This document shows, one piece after another, positions 1 to 5,259 of a DNA stretch of 5,259 nt (position 1 is the stretch's first letter; every line of letters begins with the position of its first letter). Both the position numbers and the translations under genes were made by a program. This DNA is from Ferrovum sp. (GTDB taxonomy: Bacteria > Pseudomonadota > Gammaproteobacteria > Burkholderiales > Ferrovaceae), in NCBI GenBank assembly GCA_027450105.1, contig DAIDKJ010000100.1, forward strand, positions 1 through 5,259, read 5' to 3'. The notes beneath the pieces were generated by a model. It saw only the letters and a program-made list of their open reading frames with translations, made no database searches and was not told where the DNA came from.

Positions 1-1
1 G

Positions 2-1465
2 CAGGATATTCGCAAAACCTTTCCCAACTTCCGGGCAGACCAGTTGCTGGGCACCAACATCGACGAATTTCACAAAAACCCTCGTCATCAGTCACACATG
101 CTGGAACAGTTACAAAGCGCCCATCGTGCCATGATCCTCATGGGGGGGCGAACCTTTGCCCTGACCGTGAATCCGGTCATCAATGAGCGCGGCGAAAAAC
201 TGGGTTATGCCGTGGAATGGATCGATCGAACCTCGGAAATCGCCGTGGAGCAGGAAATTGGCAATATCGTGGCAGCCGCGGCAGAGGGAGATTTCGAGCA
301 ACGGATCGCGGCGCAAGGCAAGCAGGGGTTTTTCCTGCAAATTGCGCAAGGGGTCAACGGACTCATCGAAAAGACCTCGGTCAGCCTGGAAGATGTGGCG
401 CGCCTGCTCTCGGCCCTGGCCAAGGGTGACCTGACCCAGTCTATCGATGCGGATTACGGGGGCGTGTTTGGCAAGATGAAAGACGACACCAATACAACGG
501 TGGCCCAGTTGACAGACATCATCCAGCGGATCAAGGAATCGGCGGATCTGATCAGTACGGCCTGCAAGGAAGTGGCTTCGGGCAGCACCGACTTGTCCCA
601 GCGCACCGAAGAACAGGCCTCCAGCCTGGAAGAAACTGCAGCCAGCATGGAGCAACTCACCTCCACCGTCAAACAGAATGCAGAAAATGCCAAACAAGCC
701 AACCAACTGGCCAAGGGCGCTCACGATGTGGCCACGCAGGGTGCCCATGTGGTGTCACAAGTGGTCACCACCATGGGTGCTATTGGGGATAGCTCCAAGA
801 AGGTGGTGGATATCATTGGGGTGATCGATGGGATCGCCTTCCAGACCAACATTTTGGCACTGAATGCAGCAGTAGAAGCGGCCCGGGCAGGAGAGCAGGG
901 GCGCGGTTTTGCAGTGGTGGCCAGTGAAGTACGCAATCTGGCGCAGCGCAGTGCGGCGGCGGCCAAGGAAATCAAGGCATTGATTGGTGATTCTGTGGGG
1001 AAGGTGGATCAAGGAACCGAACTGGTGGAGCGCGCAGGAAAAACCATGGAAGAGGTCATGACCGCGGTGACGCGGGTGACGGACATCATGGGGGAAATTG
1101 CAGCCGCCTCCAACGAGCAAAGCCGCGGTATCGAACAGGTCAACCAGGCCATTACCCAGATGGATGATACGACCCAGCAAAATGCGGCGTTGGTGGAGCA
1201 GGCCGCCGCCTCGGCGGAGTCCCTGGAAGAGCAGGCGGTACAATTGATGGCGCTCATGGGCACGTTCAAGTTGGGCCACCAGGAACAGGGGCTTGTGGGA
1301 CACAGCGCATCTGTTGCGCCCCAGGTTCGGGGCAGTGTGAAACCGCGTTCGGTTTCACCCTCGCGTTCGACTTCTCCCCGCACGGCGGGAAGCCGGCCCG
1401 AGCGTAAAGTGCAGCTGCCGCCCAAAATGGACGATTCCGAGGATGGGGACTGGCAAGAGTTTTAG
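2..1465 (+). CDS. Methyl-accepting chemotaxis protein, PAS-HAMP-HAMP-MA type (5' partial)
   Basis: This is the C-terminal 487 residues of a chemoreceptor that controls CheA through CheW. The frame is open from base 2, so the true start lies upstream; the TTG at 44 is internal to a PAS domain. In visible numbering, residues 1 to about 78 are the end of a PAS domain (GTNIDEFHKNP, GGRTF, VEWIDRT). Residues about 84-178 form two HAMP-like units, each with a GD[FL] turn. Residues about 190-424 are the signalling domain, with hairpin tip GIAFQTNILALNAAVEAA and the highly conserved QGRGFAVVA. It aligns without gaps to the Tsr-type (36-heptad) class. Predicted modification sites by analogy with Tsr are E204, E211, Q218, Q400 and E409. 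A Ser/Pro/Arg-rich tail of about 60 residues ends in DWQEF. No transmembrane segment is visible, but one upstream cannot be excluded. The ligand is unknown. cheR follows after 5 bases. Confidence 0.96.
   Translation, partial: QDIRKTFPNFRADQLLGTNIDEFHKNPRHQSHMLEQLQSAHRAMILMGGRTFALTVNPVINERGEKLGYAVEWIDRTSEIAVEQEIGNIVAAAAEGDFEQRIAAQGKQGFFLQIAQGVNGLIEKTSVSLEDVARLLSALAKGDLTQSIDADYGGVFGKMKDDTNTTVAQLTDIIQRIKESADLISTACKEVASGSTDLSQRTEEQASSLEETAASMEQLTSTVKQNAENAKQANQLAKGAHDVATQGAHVVSQVVTTMGAIGDSSKKVVDIIGVIDGIAFQTNILALNAAVEAARAGEQGRGFAVVASEVRNLAQRSAAAAKEIKALIGDSVGKVDQGTELVERAGKTMEEVMTAVTRVTDIMGEIAAASNEQSRGIEQVNQAITQMDDTTQQNAALVEQAAASAESLEEQAVQLMALMGTFKLGHQEQGLVGHSASVAPQVRGSVKPRSVSPSRSTSPRTAGSRPERKVQLPPKMDDSEDGDWQEF
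1448..1462 (+). other. C-terminal CheR-docking pentapeptide DWQEF of the MCP
   Basis: The last five codons before the MCP stop encode Asp-Trp-Gln-Glu-Phe. This fits the xWxxF pattern of the NWETF tail with which enterobacterial Tar and Tsr recruit CheR (established knowledge). An acidic stretch (DDSEDG) precedes it, after a long basic, Ser/Pro-rich linker that would act as a flexible tether. The assignment is by motif and position. Confidence 0.85.
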
Positions 1466-1467
1466 GA
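1464..1467 (+). promoter_or_regulatory. Weak ribosome binding site for cheR
   Basis: AGGA overlaps the MCP stop codon and lies only 3 bases before the cheR ATG, closer than usual. Translation of cheR is probably helped by ribosomes finishing the MCP (inference). Confidence 0.4.
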
Positions 1468-1470
1468 TCC

Positions 1471-2337
1471 ATGAAAGCATTTGATAATCGCGAGTTTGAC
1501 TTCTCGGTCAAGGATTTTGAGCGCATTCGTCAGCTGATCTATGACCATGCCGGCATTGCCTTGACCGATTCCAAACGGGAATTGGTCTATAGCCGCTTGT
1601 CGCGGCGATTGCGGGCCACTGGAATCGGTACCTTTGCCGAGTATCTGCGCTTGCTGGAAAGTAACAACGCGGCCGAGTGGGAAGCTTTCACGAATTCCCT
1701 GACCACCAATCTCACTGCATTTTTCCGCGAAGCGCATCATTTTACTTTGCTGGCGCAACAACTTCAGGCGCTGGGGAGCGCTCGTCCCATCGCCCTTTGG
1801 TGCTCTGCCAGTTCCACCGGGCAGGAACCCTATTCCATGGCCATGACGGCCATCGATGCCTTTTCCAGTTTTTCACCCCCGGTCACGATCATTGCCTCGG
1901 ACATCGATACCCAGGTACTCGAGACGGCCAAAAAGGGCGTTTATGCGCTGGATCAGGTGGAAAAACTGGAACCGGCCCTGGTGCGACGTTTTTTTTTGAA
2001 GGGAACCAACCAGCACTCGGGGATGGTCCGGATTCGACCCGAAGTTCAGCGTTTGGTCACTTTTCGTCAGGTCAATCTGCTGGATGCCCGCTGGCCGATT
2101 CAGGGTGGACTCGATGCCATTTTCTGCCGCAATGTGATGATTTACTTCGACAAGGACACACAGCTGAAAATCCTCAGGAACATGGCCCCCTTGCTGAATC
2201 ATAAAGGGCTGTTATATGCCGGACATTCGGAAAATTTTTATCATGCGCGCGGGTACTTCAAGTTGCGGGGGCGAACGGTGTACGAACTGGATCCGGCGTT
2301 TTTGGCCCAGCCGAAACATCCTCTCCGAACTACTTGA
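1471..2337 (+). CDS. cheR: Chemotaxis protein methyltransferase CheR
   Basis: Cytoplasmic S-adenosylmethionine-dependent methyltransferase that methylates glutamates on chemoreceptors. The 288 residues match the usual CheR length. Residues about 10-65 are the helical N-terminal domain. TNLTAFFRE (79-87) is the conserved motif entering the catalytic domain. WCSASSTGQEPYS (110-122) is the SAM-binding motif, followed by ASDID (142-146), the IFCRNVMIYFD stretch (217-227) and GHSEN (251-255). The beta-subdomain around 174-190 (FFLKGTNQHSGMVRIRP) closely resembles that of pentapeptide-dependent enterobacterial CheR, which fits the DWQEF tail of the receptor just upstream. ATG 1471 lies 5 bases after the MCP stop and gives a normal N-terminus. 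No key residue appears to be missing. A run of nine T at 1989-1997 encodes part of RRFFLK and keeps the frame. Confidence 0.97.
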   Translation: MKAFDNREFDFSVKDFERIRQLIYDHAGIALTDSKRELVYSRLSRRLRATGIGTFAEYLRLLESNNAAEWEAFTNSLTTNLTAFFREAHHFTLLAQQLQALGSARPIALWCSASSTGQEPYSMAMTAIDAFSSFSPPVTIIASDIDTQVLETAKKGVYALDQVEKLEPALVRRFFLKGTNQHSGMVRIRPEVQRLVTFRQVNLLDARWPIQGGLDAIFCRNVMIYFDKDTQLKILRNMAPLLNHKGLLYAGHSENFYHARGYFKLRGRTVYELDPAFLAQPKHPLRTT

Positions 2338-2354
2338 ATCCCCGGACCTCCTTC

Positions 2355-2966
2355 ATGTCAGACCAACCTTTTGAAGAAATTCTTTCCCCCAATCGCTATT
2401 TCGATCGAAATTTCAATGTGGAGGCCGTCAAAATTCTTCCGGGAGAATATTACGTCACTACCCGCGAAATGGTCCTGGTGACGGTGTTGGGATCTTGTGT
2501 TGCAGCCTGCATTCGGGACCGATCGCTGGGAGTTGGTGGCATGAACCACTTCATGCTGCCAGACAATAACAGTGATGCAGGAACCCCCGTGAGCATGGCC
2601 GGTCGTTATGGCACCTATGCCATGGAGTTGATGATCAACCGGCTGCTCAAGGCAGGCGCACGGCGCGCTAATCTGGAGGCCAAGGTGTTTGGGGGCGGCA
2701 ATGTGCTGCGGGGTTTTACGGTGGCCAACGTGGGAGAACGCAATGCCCATTTTGTGCTGGATTATCTGCAAACTGAACGGATCCCTGTGATCGCGCAGGA
2801 TCTGTTGGACATTTACCCGCGCAAGGTTTATTTTTTTGCCACGACAGGTCGAACCCTGGTCAAGCGCTTGCGCAGTGTGCATAACGATACGATCGTGCAA
2901 CGGGAACAAAAGTACATCGAGCGGATTCGCAGCACCGATGTGGCTGGAGATGTGGAGTTATTCTGA
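2355..2966 (+). CDS. cheD: Chemoreceptor glutamine deamidase CheD
   Basis: CheD converts specific glutamines of chemoreceptors to glutamates, creating methylation sites; in some bacteria it also binds the CheC phosphatase. The protein has 203 residues from ATG 2355. The N-terminus NRYFDRNFNVEAVKILPGEY (13-31) is typical of proteobacterial CheD. TVLGSCVAACI (43-53) carries the catalytic Cys48 and probable Thr43, and GGMNHFMLP (61-69) carries His65. VFGGGNV (111-117) and the FVLDYL and RIPVIAQDLL segments follow. I chose ATG 2355 because conservation begins just after it and a weak GGA lies 8 bases upstream. The alternative TTG 2334 overlaps the cheR stop (TTGA) and would add seven residues. 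No cheC is seen here. The stop codon shares one base with the cheB start, so the two are probably translationally coupled. Confidence 0.95.
   Translation: MSDQPFEEILSPNRYFDRNFNVEAVKILPGEYYVTTREMVLVTVLGSCVAACIRDRSLGVGGMNHFMLPDNNSDAGTPVSMAGRYGTYAMELMINRLLKAGARRANLEAKVFGGGNVLRGFTVANVGERNAHFVLDYLQTERIPVIAQDLLDIYPRKVYFFATTGRTLVKRLRSVHNDTIVQREQKYIERIRSTDVAGDVELF
2954..2957 (+). promoter_or_regulatory. Ribosome binding site for cheB
   Basis: GGAG lies inside the end of cheD, 8 bases before the cheB ATG at 2966. Its spacing is good, and with the TGATG stop/start overlap it fixes the cheB start. Confidence 0.75.
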
Positions 2967-4018
2967 TGACTGTAGGCAAGATTCGTGTTCTGATTGTGGA
3001 CGATTCGGCTTTGGTGCGTGGCATTCTGCAAGAGATCATCAATGGTTTTGCGGACATGACCGTGGTGGGGGCGGCCCACGACCCCATCCAGGCGCGGGAA
3101 ATGATCAAGGCGCTCGATCCGGATGTGCTGACGCTGGATGTGGAGATGCCAAAAATGGATGGGCTCACCTTCCTGGAAAAGCTCATGCGTTTGCGGCCCA
3201 TGCCGGTATTGATGATTTCCTCCTTGACGGAACGAGGCTCCGAGGTGGCGTTGCGGGCTCTGGAACTGGGAGCCGTGGATTTCATCACCAAACCCAAACT
3301 GGGGGTTGCCGAGGGAATTCAGGCGTATGCCGAGGAGATCGCCAGTCGCATTCGCATGGCCGCTCGCGCCCGCGTCAAGCGCATGAGTCTGACACCCGAA
3401 CGCCCGGCCCACTCTTCAAGCCCTTCCCCGCGTTTTTCCACCACCGAAAAATTGATCATCGTGGGAGCCTCCACCGGGGGCACCGAAGCCATCAAGGCAT
3501 TATTGCTGCCTTTGCCCGCCGATGCCCCGGCTGTTTTGATTACTCAGCATATGCCAGAAACCTTCACAAAGTCGTTTGCCGCCAGACTGGACGGTTTATG
3601 TCGCATGACGGTACTGGAATCCCAAGGACATGAGCGGGTGTTACCCGGACACGTGTATATCGCACCCGGGCACTCCCACTTGTTGCTGGAACGCAGTGGG
3701 GCCCACTATATGACTAGCCTCAGCCAGGCCGCTCCGGTCAACCATCACCGCCCTTCGGTGGATGTATTGTTTCAGTCGGCGGCACGCCATGCCGGAAGCA
3801 ATGCCATCGGAGTCATCCTTACGGGAATGGGTCGGGATGGGGCTGTGGGAATGGCCGAGATGCATCGGGCGGGCGCTTGGACCATCGCCCAAAACGAAGA
3901 AACCTGTGTGGTGTACGGCATGCCACGGGCCGCTGTGGAAGCCGGCGGGGTGAGCGAAGTGTTGCCCTTGACGACGATTGCGGCGCATATCTTGCAGCGC
4001 TTTGCAGAACCTCACTGA
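2966..4018 (+). CDS. cheB: Chemotaxis response regulator methylesterase/deamidase CheB
   Basis: CheB removes methyl groups from receptor glutamates and deamidates glutamines, reversing CheR. It is activated when CheA phosphorylates its receiver domain. The 350 residues are a normal length. Receiver (about 5-125): acidic pair Asp12/Asp13, phospho-acceptor Asp58 in LDVEMPKMDG, Ser85/Ser86 and Lys109 in ITKP. A flexible linker rich in Ser and Pro (about 133-160) joins it to the CheB_methylest domain (about 162-346). The catalytic triad is visible as Ser169 (GASTGG), His195 (TQHMP) and Asp291 (GMGRDGA), a constant offset of five from Salmonella Ser164, His190 and Asp286. The ATG overlaps the cheD stop and has a good Shine-Dalgarno site. 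Nothing suggests loss of function. Confidence 0.97.
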   Translation: MTVGKIRVLIVDDSALVRGILQEIINGFADMTVVGAAHDPIQAREMIKALDPDVLTLDVEMPKMDGLTFLEKLMRLRPMPVLMISSLTERGSEVALRALELGAVDFITKPKLGVAEGIQAYAEEIASRIRMAARARVKRMSLTPERPAHSSSPSPRFSTTEKLIIVGASTGGTEAIKALLLPLPADAPAVLITQHMPETFTKSFAARLDGLCRMTVLESQGHERVLPGHVYIAPGHSHLLLERSGAHYMTSLSQAAPVNHHRPSVDVLFQSAARHAGSNAIGVILTGMGRDGAVGMAEMHRAGAWTIAQNEETCVVYGMPRAAVEAGGVSEVLPLTTIAAHILQRFAEPH

Positions 4019-4068
4019 GCAAATTGTTCTTCTTCAAGACCTTCAAGTAAACTGATGACTTCACTGTT

Positions 4069-4074
4069 AGGGGG
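4069..4074 (+). promoter_or_regulatory. Strong ribosome binding site for the STAS gene
   Basis: AGGGGG lies 6 bases before ATG 4081 and is the strongest purine-rich site in the window. It suggests the STAS gene initiates on its own, not by coupling to cheB, which ends 62 bases upstream. Confidence 0.75.
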
Positions 4075-4080
4075 TTCGAT

Positions 4081-4386
4081 ATGGATATCGTAACGATGAA
4101 TCTGGATCACAAAGCCACGATTCGCTTGAGTGGACGCTTCGATTTCAACGATCACCGCCTCTTCAAATCCACCTATGTGCAACTCTTGCAGCAGGACAAG
4201 ATCACCGCGCTGGAGGTGGATTTGGGAGAGGTCAACTATATCGATAGCTCGGCGTTGGGGATGCTGCTGTTGTTGCGGGAGCAGGTACAGGCTGCGGGAA
4301 AAACCGTGGCGCTGGTGCGTCCCAACAAAACCGTGCAGCAGATTCTGGAAATCGCCAACTTTGGTAAGTTGTTCAAGATCCATTGA
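4081..4386 (+). CDS. Single-domain STAS anti-sigma-factor antagonist (HsbA/SpoIIAA-like)
   Basis: A 101-residue stand-alone STAS protein. Such proteins bind an anti-sigma factor or other partner when unphosphorylated and are released by serine phosphorylation. GRFDFNDH (18-25) forms the early strand and loop. VDLGEVNYIDSSALGMLLLL (46-65) is the hallmark strand and helix, with the phosphorylatable Ser pair at 56/57 (Ser57 by analogy with SpoIIAA Ser58). NFGKLFKI (93-100) closes the domain. The GRFDF and DSSALGMLLLLR patterns recall the Pseudomonas HsbA type (from memory, not aligned). The next gene, about 10 bases on, encodes a SpoIIE phosphatase, its probable partner. The 62 bases before the gene hold a direct repeat CTTCAAG (4032-4038, 4041-4047) and no clear promoter or terminator. 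The phosphorylating kinase and the downstream target are not visible. Confidence 0.92.
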   Translation: MDIVTMNLDHKATIRLSGRFDFNDHRLFKSTYVQLLQQDKITALEVDLGEVNYIDSSALGMLLLLREQVQAAGKTVALVRPNKTVQQILEIANFGKLFKIH

Positions 4387-4396
4387 GTCCGTATTC

Positions 4397-5259
4397 GTGC
4401 CTTTGAGTCTGTCGGTTTCTTCCCGGGAAAGCTCCATTCTGGTGGTGGATGACTCGCGCCTGGATCGGGCGGTTCTCACTCGCATGCTGGAGAAAATGGG
4501 TTATCTGGTTTTTGCCGTACCCAGCGGTGCTGATGCCTTGCTGCAACTGGATACATATTTTCCGGATCTCATTCTGGTGGATGTTTACATGCCCGAAATG
4601 ACGGGCTATGAGCTCGTCAAAAGAATCCGGGTTGAATCCAAATCCTGGGTTCCCATCATTTTCATCTCGGCCAGTACGGATAATGAGAGCATTCTGGAAG
4701 GATTGCGTGCAGGCGCAGACGATTATCTCTTCAAGCCGGTTAGTTACGAGATTCTGGCCACCAAGGTGGAGGTGTTGCTGGAACGGGCGCGTACGTTGGC
4801 GCAAGTTTTGGCGCAAAATACCCAATTACTCAATTACCAGGCACTGATTCAGGAAGAGCGGGAAATGGCTCTGGGTTTGATGCAGCAGATGAGCCGCATC
4901 GAGTCCATCCAGGACCTGGCCTTGCGTTTTTTTCTCAAACCTTCAGCGCAGTTTAGTGGCGATCTCATCTGTGCGGCGCGTGCTCCAGATAACAAGCTCA
5001 ATGTACTATTGGCCGACAGCGCAGGGCATGGTCTGGCTGCTGCCCTGGCAAGCATTCCGTTGACGCGCTCTTTTTACCAAATGACTGCACGAGGATTCGA
5101 AATCGGCGCCATTTTGCGCGAAATCAACGCGTCGCTCCGGCATTATCTCCCCTTGCCCCGGTATGTGGCCGCCATCATGCTGTCCTACGATCCCGTGCTG
5201 GGACATCTGTCCGTGTGGAACGGCGGCTGCCCGACGGCCTTGCTGCTGGAACAGGACGG
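4397..5259 (+). CDS. Response regulator with SpoIIE-type PP2C phosphatase domain (3' partial)
   Basis: The product is probably a signal-controlled serine phosphatase acting on the adjacent STAS protein, as in HsbR/HsbA or RsbU-type partner switching (inference from context). The frame stays open to the window end, giving 287 visible residues. Receiver (about 12-128): Asp18/Asp19, phospho-acceptor Asp62 in LVDVYMPEMTG, Ser91/Ser93 and Lys113 in LFKP, so all key residues are present. Residues about 122-172 look like a helical coiled-coil linker. From about 178 comes the SpoIIE/PP2C domain, with metal-binding Asp189 (FSGDL) and Asp207 (LLADSAGHGLAAAL), ending near NGGCPTALLLE. No in-frame ATG precedes the receiver core. 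GTG 4397 is the best start; TTG 4403 is the alternative, and neither has a clear Shine-Dalgarno site. The C-terminal part is missing, so a HsbR-like kinase domain there cannot be judged. Confidence 0.9.
   Translation, partial: MPLSLSVSSRESSILVVDDSRLDRAVLTRMLEKMGYLVFAVPSGADALLQLDTYFPDLILVDVYMPEMTGYELVKRIRVESKSWVPIIFISASTDNESILEGLRAGADDYLFKPVSYEILATKVEVLLERARTLAQVLAQNTQLLNYQALIQEEREMALGLMQQMSRIESIQDLALRFFLKPSAQFSGDLICAARAPDNKLNVLLADSAGHGLAAALASIPLTRSFYQMTARGFEIGAILREINASLRHYLPLPRYVAAIMLSYDPVLGHLSVWNGGCPTALLLEQD

Noticed and set aside
44..46. TTG at 44 as the start of the MCP gene
   Set aside because: The frame is open to base 2 and the upstream codons (RKTFPNFRADQL) continue a PAS domain, so the gene begins outside the window.
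110..1303. Long open frames on the minus strand opposite the MCP gene (110-748 and 755-1303)
   Set aside because: Their translations show no recognisable domain and they lie wholly opposite a strongly conserved MCP; long antisense frames are expected opposite such coding sequence.
2836..3633. A 265-codon plus-strand frame across the cheD-cheB junction
   Set aside because: It overlaps two clearly real genes in another frame, and its product is Gly/His/Arg-rich without motifs, typical of an out-of-frame reading.
4024..4053. Possible promoter TTGTTC - 18 bases - TAAACT before the STAS gene
   Set aside because: The -35 matches only three of six consensus positions and the -10 four of six, which is near chance; an operon read-through is equally likely.
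4019..4080. Possible terminator after cheB
   Set aside because: Only a four-base AAGT/ACTT pairing is found, with no GC-rich stem and no following T run.
4012..4825. Minus-strand frames opposite the STAS and receiver-SpoIIE genes (4012-4485 and 4373-4825)
   Set aside because: They are antisense to genes with conserved motifs and show no family features; the STAS and receiver readings explain the sequence.
4608..4847. A 79-codon plus-strand frame inside the receiver-SpoIIE gene
   Set aside because: It is out of frame with the receiver domain, whose Asp62, Ser91/93 and Lys113 motifs read continuously through this region.

Overview
The window is a compact, single-strand chemotaxis and signalling cluster. 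All six genes read left to right, and both ends are cut through genes. The order is: 3' part of a methyl-accepting chemotaxis protein (MCP), cheR, cheD, cheB, a single-domain STAS anti-sigma-factor antagonist, and the 5' part of a response regulator fused to a SpoIIE-type PP2C phosphatase. There are no RNA genes, mobile elements, CRISPR arrays or long non-coding stretches. The largest gap is 62 bases, between cheB and the STAS gene.

The organism is most likely a motile Gram-negative proteobacterium. The MCP signalling hairpin and CheR are very like their enterobacterial Tsr and CheR counterparts. The cheR-cheD-cheB order and the STAS plus receiver/SpoIIE pair resemble beta/gamma-proteobacterial or Acidithiobacillus-like gene sets. 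That narrower placement is inference from remembered family patterns, and the genus cannot be named from this window.

Bases 2-2966 hold the MCP (PAS, two HAMP-like units, signalling hairpin, Ser/Pro-rich tail ending in DWQEF), cheR after a 5-base gap, and cheD starting at or just after the cheR stop. Bases 2966-4018 hold cheB, whose ATG shares one base with the cheD stop. Together these form a receptor adaptation set. CheR methylates receptor glutamates, CheB demethylates and deamidates when phosphorylated by CheA, and CheD deamidates receptor glutamines. The receptor encodes Gln at two predicted modification positions, ends in a CheR-docking pentapeptide, and lies next to a CheR of the pentapeptide-binding type.

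Bases 4081-5259 hold a partner-switching pair. A HsbA-like STAS protein carries the phosphorylatable Ser motif. The gene beside it encodes a receiver, coiled-coil and SpoIIE phosphatase protein that probably dephosphorylates the STAS protein. It has no usable ATG and probably starts at GTG 4397. Its C-terminus lies beyond the window. The likely role is to link the chemotaxis phosphorelay, or another histidine kinase, to a downstream regulator such as an anti-sigma factor. That target is not in the window. The components are known families. The most notable feature is their combination in one apparent operon.
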